Positions 48,055 through 55,931 of a stretch of DNA of 64,000 nucleotides are shown piece after piece. This stretch comes from Chitinophaga pendula. Lineage in GTDB: Bacteria > Bacteroidota > Bacteroidia > Chitinophagales > Chitinophagaceae. The notes beneath the pieces were generated by a model that was given only the letters and a program-made list of their open reading frames with translations, did no database searches and was not told the origin of the DNA. Numbering within the stretch: position 1 is the first letter of the stretch; every line of letters starts with the position of its first letter. The stretch is taken from NCBI RefSeq assembly GCF_020386615.1, contig NZ_CP077769.1, positions 4,092,001 to 4,156,000 on the forward strand. The letters are read 5' to 3'. The position numbers were made by a program, and so were the translations under genes.

Positions 48055-48486
48055 TCAATGATTCGTTAATACCTCTGTGATGGGTTGTCCGATGCTGCCG
48101 GAGGGCATTTGTATTTGCGGGAATGCGGCTAAGGTGGGTGCGATGTCTGTGATCGCTACGGGGAGGTAGGTGCGGTGATGATGAATATATCTCCGCTACG
48201 TTTGCCGTTGCAGCCATTGATGAACATTTTATTAAAAGGAGCAGGCAGTGTTGCCAGCTGGCCTTGTTGTACGCTGATGGCATCGGCGATATGCGGATAG
48301 TTGCGCAGTTCGCGGATGATAAAACGTTCGATGGCGATCTCCTCTCCTTTTGCGGCGGTGATGGCAGGTCTGTTCAGATATATCTGTGCTTTCTGATCTG
48401 TGCTGATAGCATTAGCGATACAGAACTGTGCCTGTATTTTTTCATTCAGCGAAGCTGCGAAGGATAATTTCATGTCGCCACTTTCT
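48055..48486 (-). pseudogene. Alkaline phosphatase-family C-terminal remnant
   Basis: The minus strand gives SFAASLNEKIQAQFCIANAI, a middle section RFIIRELRNYPHIADAISVQ ending NGCNGKRSGDIFII, then jumps frame to HRTYLPVAITDIAPTLAAFP and MPSGSIGQPITEVL with stop at 48055-48057. These are the last segments of PafA-like phosphatases (GD-hydrophobic strand and ITDIAPTLA). The Gly-Thr-Thr-His metal segment that should lie between GDIFII and ITDIAP is deleted, and no N-terminal two-thirds exist. The upstream end runs into a truncated sigma factor gene. Confidence 0.7.
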
Positions 48487-48822
48487 TTATAGCTGCTGAT
48501 GGGATATAGTGTTTGATACGTTATCGGGGAGTGTGGGTATGGTATCATGTTTCTTTTTGCGGAGGTGGCTGATCACTTCATTGCGCATCATGATGAAGAA
48601 GTAGTTGTTGAGGTCATCGAGGTGATTGATCTTTTCTTTGAGGCGCCATATTTTGAGGAGGACGTTCATGGCTAGTTCTTCGCGTAGTAGTTGATCGGAG
48701 ATGAATGCTGTGGCATATTGGAGTATGCGAGGGTAACAATGATCGAATACGGCTTTGAAATGCAGGTCGCCCTCATTCAGCCATTTAGTGATCAGTATAT
48801 CGAGGTGAGAAAAATCTTCCAT
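48487..48822 (-). pseudogene. Truncated ECF sigma-70 factor (region 2 only)
   Basis: 111 codons matching region 2 of extracytoplasmic-function sigma factors: FKAVFDHCYPRILQYATAFI, LAMNVLLKIWRLKEKINHLD, DLNNYFFIMMRNEVISHLRKKK. The protein then ends in NTISHQQL without region 4, which should bring it to about 180-190 residues. The sequence downstream is an alkaline phosphatase tail, so a deletion seems to have joined the front of one gene to the back of another. Without region 4 it cannot recognise -35-type elements. Confidence 0.7.
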
Positions 48823-48906
48823 CAGGTATTGTTGCTATCCCCAGCGTGAGGGCAAAGATAGGGTGGTGATGTTAAGCCATTATTAAATTGGGGCGATGTA
48901 AAAGGA

Positions 48907-48942
48907 AAGGGCGGCTTCCGTTTTGAGATGGAAGCCGCCCTT
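48907..48942 (-). terminator. Terminator of the gene at 48965
   Basis: A 13-bp perfect stem (AAGGGCGGCTTCC / GGAAGCCGCCCTT) with a 10-base loop; TTTCCTTTT follows on the minus strand, 22 bp after the stop. Confidence 0.85.
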
Positions 48943-48964
48943 GATGTTCAGAGCGGGAAAAATG

Positions 48965-50173
48965 TTAGTCTTTTAGTTTATTGAGGAATCCGGACAATTT
49001 GAACAGCAGTTCATCCTGGAGGCCTGCGCGAAGTTTAGCTTCTTCGTCGGTGATACCGAGGCGTCTGAGGCGTTGGTAGTATACGAAGGAGCCACCTATG
49101 AGTTCGAGGCATTCCTGTATTTTCTGTTTTACTTCTTCTTCTTTGCTTTTTTTGTCGAATTCTTTTTTAGACAATATTTTATCTACGAAGTAGAAGTTGT
49201 CTTTGTCTTCCACCCATTTCTGTCCTTCTCTGTGTTGAGGTTTGTATACTTCGAGGTATACGTTGTCGAGTTTGAGCACCTGTCCGTATTCGCTACGTAT
49301 ATCGATGACTGTTGGAGCGGTGGCGGAGGGCTGTTTGGTCAGTCGTTTTTTGATATTGTTGCTGATCTCTATTCCCAGTTCGCCGCTGCTCATAAGTATC
49401 TGATTGAGTTCGGAGAATTCGAGGCCGATGGTGATACGGGTGAGGCGTCCATTGGTTCTGACTTTACCGATGAGGCTAGGTGTTGTTTGGTCATCGAACA
49501 TGATATCTTCGACCTGTACTTTGGTGATGGTCTTGTAGTTTGGTTGATATCCTTCGATGGCCGGGATGGTGCGTTTGTTGGTGACTTTCGTGTTTTGCTG
49601 GCGGTGGTTGAATTGGACGAAGTCGTCTACGAAACGCAGTTCCTGTTTTTTGAGCTGGGCGTATAGTTCGTGGGTGGTATAGTTATGTATGCCATTGATG
49701 ACGGTGATATCGTCCCAGCTGTTAAAGTGTTGTGCTTTTTTCAGTTCGTCGAGGATATCGGAGGCGCTCATATTTCTTTTATAGAGCAGTTCACCTACGA
49801 GGAAGACGGCGTATTCGTGTACGTTGTATCCCAGTTCGGGGAGCAGGTCGTACGGGCTACGTTTTGTTTCTACTGCCTGGTTGAGCAGGTCTACATCTGA
49901 TACGACGGGTGACAGCAGGTATTTGCGTGCAGCAGCGCGCAATTTTTTGCTGACATAGTCTAGCAGTTGATCATTGACCTGGCTGTGGTTGACAAAATCA
50001 TGGAGGATCTGTACAAACCGCTTGGAGGCTGGTAATCCAAACTGGGAGAGTATATCATTTTCCATATCCAGCACTTCCTCCTGCGCAGTATTTCCTCTGC
50101 TGGTCTTTTCCCGCAGCTCCACTTGCTGGCGCCGCTGATAATATTCCTGTAGTTTCAGTTTTAGCCGGTCCAT
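48965..50173 (-). CDS. Conserved-looking hypothetical protein
   Basis: A 402-residue soluble protein, strongly charged, with no signal peptide or membrane helix. The N-terminal 45 residues are a coiled-coil-like helix (LKLKLQEYYQRRQQVELREK). The middle is helical (DYVSKKLRAAARKYLL, ELKKAQHFNSWDD), followed by a beta-rich section (TLIGKVRTNGRLTRITIGLE-like) and a Lys/Glu-rich helical tail (KEFDKKSKEEEVKQKIQECL). I recognise no family or catalytic motif. It has its own terminator and is flanked by decayed genes and by the small-peptide array. Confidence 0.6.
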   Translation of the reverse strand: MDRLKLKLQEYYQRRQQVELREKTSRGNTAQEEVLDMENDILSQFGLPASKRFVQILHDFVNHSQVNDQLLDYVSKKLRAAARKYLLSPVVSDVDLLNQAVETKRSPYDLLPELGYNVHEYAVFLVGELLYKRNMSASDILDELKKAQHFNSWDDITVINGIHNYTTHELYAQLKKQELRFVDDFVQFNHRQQNTKVTNKRTIPAIEGYQPNYKTITKVQVEDIMFDDQTTPSLIGKVRTNGRLTRITIGLEFSELNQILMSSGELGIEISNNIKKRLTKQPSATAPTVIDIRSEYGQVLKLDNVYLEVYKPQHREGQKWVEDKDNFYFVDKILSKKEFDKKSKEEEVKQKIQECLELIGGSFVYYQRLRRLGITDEEAKLRAGLQDELLFKLSGFLNKLKD

Positions 50174-50585
50174 GTGTTTAATTATTAATTATTAGAATAT
50201 ATTAACCTAAGATTAATTGCGCTTTTGATCATTCTTATGGTCCTGTCTGCCGTATTTTTCCGCTTTACTAATGAGCGGGCGTGGGTGACCGGTAACTGTA
50301 TAAGCATAGGCGCTCAGCCTGCCTAAATGCATGCTGATTTTCAATAACTTATGAAATTGGGAATTTAATGGGAGAGTGTGCAAAGATACCCCTTTTCTTT
50401 GAGCCATCCAAGCGTTTGGGGAGCGTTAGGCGTGCCGGGGATACATTAGCATAAGTAGCTATACCCGGCGTATTGGTTATCATGGAGGCAGGGGTGATCC
50501 GTGGTTGGAGGGGTGGGTATAAAAATTTCGTTAAAGCCGGGTTTATGATGATCTTATGACTAAGGGGGGCTTTAATATGGGAGAA
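50174..50585. other. Intergenic region
   Basis: About 410 bp between the hypothetical gene start and the terminator of the peptide array. I looked for a fourth peptide gene and found none. The AT-rich stretch just before 50174 (ATTAATTATTAGAATATATT) probably holds the promoter of the hypothetical gene. Confidence 0.4.
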
Positions 50586-50611
50586 GGCATACCGGGTGTA
50601 GCCGGTATGCC
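50586..50611 (-). terminator. Hairpin after first Cys-rich peptide gene
   Basis: GGCATACCGG / CCGGTATGCC, 6-base loop, 15 bp beyond the peptide gene stop; the minus strand continues TTCTCCC. It may end transcription of the peptide array. Confidence 0.6.
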
Positions 50612-50625
50612 AATGAGGGATGAGG

Positions 50626-50799
50626 TTAGAGAAATCCGCAGAATTCGCCGTCGCAGAAACAGCCTTCCATATTGCTGCATTTGTTGGAATTCTTACAGTT
50701 GGGGCCGCAGGAGCTTCTCAGTTTCATGATGTTACCGCCACCTTTAATAGCAGTGAGGTCCTTGCGGGACAAGGATTTGAATGTGGATATTTTTTTCAT
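50626..50799 (-). CDS. Cys-rich double-glycine leader peptide 1 (57 aa)
   Basis: A 57-residue peptide. The leader MKKISTFKSLSRKDLTAIKG ends in GGG, as in Bacteroidota double-glycine leaders processed by peptidase-containing exporters. The core after GGG is NIMKLRSSCGPNC and on, with six cysteines at 31, 35, 41, 47, 49 and 54 (spacing 3-5-5-1-4) and the ending EFCGFL. It shares its leader and core plan with the peptides at 50888 and 51228. There is no modification or exporter gene in the window. The order C-C-C-CxC-C resembles disulfide-knotted miniproteins. A secreted disulfide-rich peptide is likely; its activity is unknown. Confidence 0.75.
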   Translation of the reverse strand: MKKISTFKSLSRKDLTAIKGGGNIMKLRSSCGPNCKNSNKCSNMEGCFCDGEFCGFL

Positions 50800-50887
50800 A
50801 CTTATTGTTTTGGGAGGTTAAAAAGGGGGTTATAAAAGAAGGGGCAGGAATTGATACGGGGAGATAAGCCGGTATATTTTCCTGGTT

Positions 50888-51067
50888 TTAGTTAAATGCA
50901 CAGTAGGTGCCGTAGCAACCGCAGCCCTGTTCGAAACAAAACAGGACGTTTTCTGCGGTTGTGCAGCTGGGGCCGCAGGAGCGCATTGTTTTCATGACGG
51001 TACCTCCACCTTTGATTTTTTTGAGTTGGGTACGGGTGATTTTTTCAAATTGGGTTTTCTTTTTCAT
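50888..51067 (-). CDS. Cys-rich double-glycine leader peptide 2 (59 aa)
   Basis: A 59-residue peptide. Leader MKKKTQFEKITRTQLKKIKG then GG and TVMKTMRSCGPSC, nearly the same junction as peptide 1 (MKLRSSCGPNC). Six cysteines at 31, 35, 44, 49, 51 and 56 (spacing 3-8-4-1-4), ending YCAFN. The gene lies 89 bp upstream of peptide 1 on the same strand. Conserved parts are the LxxIKGGG processing site, SCGPxC and the GC-x-C-x-G-x-x-C end; the middle differs, which suggests duplication followed by divergence. Confidence 0.75.
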   Translation of the reverse strand: MKKKTQFEKITRTQLKKIKGGGTVMKTMRSCGPSCTTAENVLFCFEQGCGCYGTYCAFN

Positions 51068-51227
51068 GTAGCGGTTTTGCGGTTATTAAATATTGAGACA
51101 AGATGTGTACTAGTTGTTGATGTATTGTCTGGGGAGGGGATAACGGGAAGTGGCGGTTTCTTTCCCGTTTCCTGAAAGTGCTGGTCAGTTTGCCGGTTGT
51201 GATGCCGGTGTTTGCCAGCGGTGACAG

Positions 51228-51407
51228 TTACACGAATCTGCAGGAGGTGCCTATGCAGGAGCAACCTCGGCGAATGCAATGTTGTTCGTTGCCAGGAGTA
51301 CATCTAAGGCCGTTGCAGAATTCTGCTGCTTTTGCGATACCGCCACCTTTGATGGCTTTAAGATCTGTCCGCGCCAGCGAGTGGAAATTTCCTGTCATCT
51401 TTTTCAT
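51228..51407 (-). CDS. Cys-rich double-glycine leader peptide 3 (59 aa)
   Basis: A 59-residue peptide. Leader MKKMTGNFHSLARTDLKAIK then GGG and a core starting IAKAAEFCNGLRC. Six cysteines at 31, 36, 44, 49, 51 and 56 (spacing 4-7-4-1-4), ending GTSCRFV. Only the leader and the RRGCSCIGTSC end are close to its neighbours (GCGCYGTYC in peptide 2), so it is the most diverged of the three. It lies 160 bp upstream of peptide 2. Each gene has its own ATG with AT-rich upstream DNA, so separate or shared promoters cannot be told apart. Confidence 0.75.
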   Translation of the reverse strand: MKKMTGNFHSLARTDLKAIKGGGIAKAAEFCNGLRCTPGNEQHCIRRGCSCIGTSCRFV

Positions 51408-51789
51408 AATGGAACGTTTTGGTTATGGTTTAAAATAAAAGCAGGGTGATATACGAGCTGGCGGGCTTTGGGTTATCTGGCGGGATAGCGTGTACTACCT
51501 GGACTTATAATTTGCCGGTTTCGAGGTAGATTTTGCGTTGTGAAAATAGTAAGGCGGTGTGCAATCTAGCCGCAGTTGTATTACTGTGGGGGAAAAGTGA
51601 CTTAAAGTATAGGGATGATATACCTCAACTATGGGAAAGGAGGTATTATTAATTGCCGGATGAGATATAAGATGAGATGTAAAGAGATGGCATTAAGCTG
51701 GTTGCCGAACTTTTTTTAAAAAAATATTAAAAGACATTTGGAAATTGAAAATGATTTATGTTAACTTTGCACTCCCAACAAACGAATAC
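51408..51789. other. Intergenic region between peptide array and tRNA-His
   Basis: About 380 bp with no gene. It should contain the promoter of peptide 3 (minus strand) and of tRNA-His (plus strand; TTTAAAAAAATATTAAAAG near 51715-51733 and TTATGTTAACTTTGCA near 51753-51768 are AT-rich candidates). Confidence 0.4.
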
Positions 51790-51790
51790 G

Positions 51791-51864
51791 GTGGTTGTAG
51801 CTCAGTTGGTTAGAGCATCAGATTGTGGTTCTGAGGGTCGGGGGTTCGAAACCCCTCAATCACC
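51791..51864 (+). tRNA. tRNA-His (anticodon GTG)
   Basis: Acceptor GTGGTTG/CAATCAC, D arm GCTC AGTTGGTTA GAGC, anticodon stem CAGAT/TTCTG around loop containing GTG, T arm GGGGG TTCGAAA CCCCT. The base before it (G 51790) can serve as the G-1 typical of tRNA-His opposite C 51864. Confidence 0.95.
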
Positions 51865-51874
51865 CAGGGAAATA

Positions 51875-51902
51875 AAAAGGCTTCTGCAAGGAAGCCTTTT
51901 TT
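51875..51902 (+). terminator. Terminator of tRNA-His
   Basis: AAAAGGCTTC / GAAGCCTTTT, 6-base loop, TT tail. On the minus strand it follows the 3' end of the ubiquitin-like gene and is A/T-rich there as well. Confidence 0.8.
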
Positions 51903-51910
51903 CATTGTCC

Positions 51911-52192
51911 TCATCGTGTTACCAGCTGTATTGTGCTACCGGCCTGGATATTGTAGTCGCTTAAAGTGCGGCCATCCTCCAATTGCTTACCTGCGAAGAT
52001 CAATAGTTGGTTAGAAGGGTCAATACCTTCTACGTCTTTGATTTTCATCTTAACGGTGTCAATAGTATCGCTTATTGATACTTCCAGCGTAATTGTTTTT
52101 CCTTTAAGTATTTTCACATAGATCTGCATAGCGAATGTCTGAAGGCTTAACAGGCAGAGGAATGTCAAGGCTACAATAGCTTTAATTTTCAT
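51911..52192 (-). CDS. Secreted ubiquitin homologue lacking the C-terminal LRGG
   Basis: A 93-residue protein: signal peptide [20 protein letters not shown] plus Ala, then a ubiquitin fold starting [17 protein letters not shown]. By hand alignment 53 of 72 residues match human ubiquitin (about 74%), including the stretch [20 protein letters not shown]. The hydrophobic patch L8, I44, V70 is kept; K6, K11, K27, K29 and K48 are kept; K33, K63, R42 and H68 are replaced. It stops after R72, so the LRGG tail used for conjugation is missing. Signal cleavage after TFA would leave ubiquitin Met1 as the new N-terminus. Bacteroides fragilis has a comparable exported ubiquitin (BfUbb). Transfer from a eukaryote and interference with host ubiquitin enzymes are inferences. 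Confidence 0.9.
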   Translation of the reverse strand: MKIKAIVALTFLCLLSLQTFAMQIYVKILKGKTITLEVSISDTIDTVKMKIKDVEGIDPSNQLLIFAGKQLEDGRTLSDYNIQAGSTIQLVTR

Positions 52193-52348
52193 AATAAGGG
52201 GTTACTTGGTGAGTGACAAAATAAGGTATACTTACTGCAATAGCTGTTCAGATTGCTACGGGAGCGATGTGATCTTAGGTGTCTTGCAAACCAACAGGAC
52301 GATCTTTCAAAAAAGATTAATTTATTAATAATCAACTAATTAAAATCT

Positions 52349-52356
52349 TATTTTTG
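52349..52356 (+). promoter_or_regulatory. Bacteroidota -7 element upstream of DUF445 gene
   Basis: TATTTTTG matches TAnnTTTG. It predicts a transcript start near 52363, which permits either ATG 52387 or ATG 52510 as the translation start. Confidence 0.4.
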
Positions 52357-52509
52357 AGAGTATAGGCGCTAATAAAAGTGTTTGCTATGACTTCCATTTG
52401 TTGTTTGTGCTGGCGAGTACTACAATCCTGGGGGATGGTTATCGTTGCGACATTCAGTTTTTTGGTGTTTCTTTGCGCTTCTTTTTTTGTTGATACAAAG
52501 CCAGGTGCG

Positions 52510-53100
52510 ATGTCTGTATATCTGATTCCTTTTATTTCTGCTTTTATTGGTTGGTTTACTAACTGGATTGCCATCAAGATGTTGTTTCATCCGAAGTTGC
52601 CGGTGAAGATCGGTCCATTTGTGTTGCAGGGTATTTTCCCGAAGCGGCAGCGGCAGTTTGCGGAGAAATTGGGGAAGCTGGTGGCGGACGAGTTGTTGTC
52701 TTTTGAAGATATCCGTGTTAAGCTGACTGATCCGGAGAAGGTCAAAAACATCATTCCGATGGTGGAGGAGCACCTGGATCATTTCCTGCGTAACAAGCTG
52801 CCACAGGCGATGCCGGTGTTGGCGATGTTTATTGGTGACAGTACGATCAACCAGATCAAGACGGTATTGGTGGCGGAGTTGGATAGTCTTTTCCCTAAGA
52901 TGATCGATCAGTATTTGCAGAATACGCAGAGTGAGCTGGACCTGGAGCGTATTGTAACAGAAAAGGTAAGTAATTTTTCTTCTGACAAGCTGGAGCAGAT
53001 ACTGCAAGGTATTATGTCGAAGGAGTTCCGTTTTGTGGAGATCATTGGCGGTGTGTTAGGTTTTGTGATTGGTTTGATACAGTTGCTGATGACGCGTTAA
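52510..53100 (+). CDS. DUF445-family membrane protein
   Basis: A 196-residue protein with helices at both ends: N-terminal IPFISAFIGWFTNWIAIKML and C-terminal IIGGVLGFVIGLIQLLM. Between them is a charged helical region (KRQRQFAEKLGKLVADELLS; VKNIIPMVEEHLDHFLRNKL). The GW-TNW-AIKMLFHP motif identifies DUF445. Relatives are uncharacterised inner-membrane proteins. The frame is open to 52378, and ATG 52387 would add 41 residues with another hydrophobic segment, but family members usually begin at the SVYLIPF position. Confidence 0.85.
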   Translation: MSVYLIPFISAFIGWFTNWIAIKMLFHPKLPVKIGPFVLQGIFPKRQRQFAEKLGKLVADELLSFEDIRVKLTDPEKVKNIIPMVEEHLDHFLRNKLPQAMPVLAMFIGDSTINQIKTVLVAELDSLFPKMIDQYLQNTQSELDLERIVTEKVSNFSSDKLEQILQGIMSKEFRFVEIIGGVLGFVIGLIQLLMTR

Positions 53101-53241
53101 TTCCCTGTTGTGTCCCTTTTTAAACAAGTCTGGTAAGGGATTGTTAATTACTGTTAAGACCTTTTACCGGTTATTTTGCCGGTTTCCTAAGGAATTTAGG
53201 CCCTTTCATCATAAAAAGCGGCCGAGCGTATATCTATGTAA

Positions 53242-53249
53242 TAGATTTG
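53242..53249 (+). promoter_or_regulatory. Bacteroidota -7 element of first TonB receptor gene
   Basis: TAGATTTG matches TAnnTTTG; the transcript would begin near 53256, giving a leader of about 27 nt before ATG 53283. Confidence 0.5.
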
Positions 53250-53282
53250 TACCCTAAATAGAATGGTCCAAAATTCTTTCTG

Positions 53283-55856
53283 ATGAGAAAATGCTATGTA
53301 TTGCTGGCGTCCGCGTTGCTGGCATGCTGTAATTACGCGTTTGCGCAAGTCCCTGTTATACCTCCGGGGGGAGCGAAGCCAGGAGCTGCCAAGCCCCAAA
53401 GTATCCCACAAATAGGTCATGTGTTTGGTAAACTGATAGATGCGAGCACTGGTAAGCCGGTGGAGTATGCATCGGTTGCCTTACTCCGTTTAAAAGATTC
53501 CAGTGTTATCGGCGGTATGCTCAGTAAGAGCAATGGTGATTTCAGTATTGAGCACCTGCCATTTGGTCCGATGATTATGCGTATTAATTTCATGGGTTAT
53601 AAGACGGTCATCAAGCGGGTGACCATTACACCTCAGGCTTATGACCAGGACCTGGGTAATATTAAATTACAGGCGAATGTATCTAACCTGTCTGCGGTGG
53701 AAGTAACCGGTCAGAAGAGTGCATTTACTATGGGTATTGATAAGAAGGTGTTTAATGTAGAGCGTAATTTGGTAAGTGCTGGGGGTACTGCTACGGATAT
53801 ATTAAAAAATATCCCGGCGGTGAATGTGGATATAGACGGTAATATCAAGGTACGTAACGCCTCTCCTACTGTGTTTGTGGACGGTAAGCCCTCTACCCTT
53901 ACGTTGGATCAGATACCGGCGGATGCGATCGAGAGTGTGGAGTTGATCACGAATCCATCTGCCAAGTATGATGCGGAGGGGATGGCAGGTATTCTGAATA
54001 TTGTGTTAAAGAAGAACAAACGTGCCGGTATCAACGGTATGATCATGGGAGGTGTTGGTAATAATGACAAGTACAATGCCGGCGGTAATATTAATGTACG
54101 GCAAGGTAAGTTCAATGTATTTGCGAATTACAACTTCAATGCGTCCCGTTTCTGGGGTGACGGTACTACTAACCGCAGTAATTTTAACCGGGTGAACGGT
54201 GTACCTACGGATACGAACTATCTGCGTCAGGTGAGTGAGAGCCGTAACGGAGCGCAGTTCCAGTTTGGCCGATTTGGGTTGGACTATTACCTGGATAACC
54301 GTAATACGCTTTCTGTGTCGCAGAACATTGTGGCTGGTAAGTTTAGTGTATTCGAGGATCTGGGTAGTGAGTTCCTAAACAGCAGCAAGCAATTGCAGAC
54401 GGCGAATGACCGTGTCAACAACGGGGATTTCAAATTCAGGAACTATACTACGCAGGTGGGCTTCAAACATACTTTTGCGAAACCTAACCAGGAGTGGACG
54501 GCAGATTTCAGTTATAACCGCAGTAGTAATGACCGTGACGGGAATTACGTGACCCAGAATAAAAATTCGCAGCAGCAGCCGATCGGCAATCCTATTCTGC
54601 AGAATAACAATGGGGACGGTAAGACTACTTTTCTGACGGCGCAGACGGACTATGTGAACCCAATTGGTAAGAATGGTAAGCTGGAAGCCGGCGCTAAGGC
54701 GACTATCCGTGATTACACCAGTAACTTCAATGTATATGACCAGGACAATACGGGTGGATTTGTGTTTAACAACCTGTTGTCTAACGATTATAAATACAAG
54801 GAGCAGATCTATGCCGGTTATGCCAACTTTGCCAATACGATGGGAAGTTTTGGTTACCAGGCAGGTTTGCGTGTGGAGCAATATATTTATTCCGGGGAGA
54901 TCCCCAGTGAAGGTAAGACCTTCAAGCCGACGAAGGCAGCGCCAGGTTTCTTCCCCAGTGTGTATTTGTCTCAGAAGTTGAAGAAGGACCAGGAGTTGCA
55001 GTTGAACTATTCCCGTCGAGTAACGCGGCCTAACTTCTTCCAGCTGATTCCTTACCGGGACTACAGTGATCCGCAGAACCAGCGGGAAGGTAATCCTAAT
55101 CTTAAGCCGGAGTATACGAACAGTCTGGAGTTTTCTTATGCGAAGAACTTTAAAGCCGGTAATTTTCTGGCGTCTATTTACTACCGTAATACCAACAACC
55201 TGATTTCTACGCTTAGTACGCCGATTGGTAAGGATACGCTGTTGTCTACGTTTGTGAATGCGGACAAGAACAATTCCTATGGTGCGGAGCTGACGTTGAA
55301 AAATACGATTGTGAAGGGATGGGATCTGACCTCCAATGTGAATCTTTACCAGACCAACCTGACGGTGAAGAGTAATGAAGGTGATTTTAAGAATAACGGT
55401 TTTTCCTGGATGGCGAAGTTGAACTCTGAGGTGAAGCTGCCTGCCAACTTTACGATCCAGGTGAACGGCACTTACCAGGCGCCGGCGATCGCTTTGCCGG
55501 CAGGTAGCCAGGGAGGTGGTCGTGGTGGTGGATTCAATATGGTACCTACTACTGCGCAAGGTACTATTAAAGGATTCAGTACGGTGGATATGGCTGTTCG
55601 CAAGGATTTCCTGAAAAACAAGGCGGCATCGCTGACGCTGGCGTTGTCTGACGTATTTAATACGCGTCAGATACAGCTGGATCAGACTACGCCGCAGTTT
55701 GCACAAGATTATATCCGTAAGCGTGAGTCCCGTATTGTGCGGTTGAACTTCAGTTATCGTTTCGGGAAGTTTGATGCGCAGATCTTCAAACGTAAGAACC
55801 TGAAGGCGGAGCGAGAGGGGATGCAGAACAGTATGGAAGGCGGACAAGGCTTCTAA
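53283..55856 (+). CDS. TonB-dependent outer-membrane receptor (CirA-like, OMP_b-brl_3 type)
   Basis: An 857-residue receptor with a signal peptide (YVLLASALLACCNYAFAQ). Residues 45-135 form a carboxypeptidase-regulatory-like domain (FGKLIDASTGKPVEYASVAL). The plug (about 140-260) carries TDILKNIPAVNVDIDGNIKV and VFVDGKPSTLTLDQIPADAI. The rest is an outer-membrane barrel of the OMP_b-brl_3 type (LKPEYTNSLEFSY; C-terminal RLNFSYRFGKFD) with a Met/Gly tail. It lacks a SusD partner, so it is more likely a receptor for metals, peptides or small cargo than for glycans. A paralogue follows at 55932. Confidence 0.9.
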   Translation: MRKCYVLLASALLACCNYAFAQVPVIPPGGAKPGAAKPQSIPQIGHVFGKLIDASTGKPVEYASVALLRLKDSSVIGGMLSKSNGDFSIEHLPFGPMIMRINFMGYKTVIKRVTITPQAYDQDLGNIKLQANVSNLSAVEVTGQKSAFTMGIDKKVFNVERNLVSAGGTATDILKNIPAVNVDIDGNIKVRNASPTVFVDGKPSTLTLDQIPADAIESVELITNPSAKYDAEGMAGILNIVLKKNKRAGINGMIMGGVGNNDKYNAGGNINVRQGKFNVFANYNFNASRFWGDGTTNRSNFNRVNGVPTDTNYLRQVSESRNGAQFQFGRFGLDYYLDNRNTLSVSQNIVAGKFSVFEDLGSEFLNSSKQLQTANDRVNNGDFKFRNYTTQVGFKHTFAKPNQEWTADFSYNRSSNDRDGNYVTQNKNSQQQPIGNPILQNNNGDGKTTFLTAQTDYVNPIGKNGKLEAGAKATIRDYTSNFNVYDQDNTGGFVFNNLLSNDYKYKEQIYAGYANFANTMGSFGYQAGLRVEQYIYSGEIPSEGKTFKPTKAAPGFFPSVYLSQKLKKDQELQLNYSRRVTRPNFFQLIPYRDYSDPQNQREGNPNLKPEYTNSLEFSYAKNFKAGNFLASIYYRNTNNLISTLSTPIGKDTLLSTFVNADKNNSYGAELTLKNTIVKGWDLTSNVNLYQTNLTVKSNEGDFKNNGFSWMAKLNSEVKLPANFTIQVNGTYQAPAIALPAGSQGGGRGGGFNMVPTTAQGTIKGFSTVDMAVRKDFLKNKAASLTLALSDVFNTRQIQLDQTTPQFAQDYIRKRESRIVRLNFSYRFGKFDAQIFKRKNLKAEREGMQNSMEGGQGF

Positions 55857-55865
55857 GATAGCAGC

Positions 55866-55898
55866 CGGCAGCTCCTTCCCAGGGCTGCCGTTTTTTTT
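55866..55898 (+). terminator. Terminator between the two TonB receptor genes
   Basis: CGGCAGC / GCTGCCG, 11-base loop, then eight T. It lies 9 bp after the first receptor stop and 34 bp before the second start, so the second receptor needs read-through or its own promoter. Confidence 0.85.
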
Positions 55899-55931
55899 CC
55901 ACTATATGCGCAACCAAAATCTTTCCACGTG

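Noticed and set aside
49073..49666. 197-codon plus-strand frame rich in Phe and Val
   Set aside because: It is the antisense of the 402-residue gene at 48965 and has the composition of a shadow frame.
50213..50407. 64-codon minus-strand frame as a fourth small peptide
   Set aside because: It has no double-glycine site and no cysteine pattern, unlike the three peptides downstream.
54375..55847. 490-codon minus-strand frame opposite the first TonB receptor
   Set aside because: Antisense of a well-supported receptor; extremely Arg/Leu/Ile-rich and without motifs.
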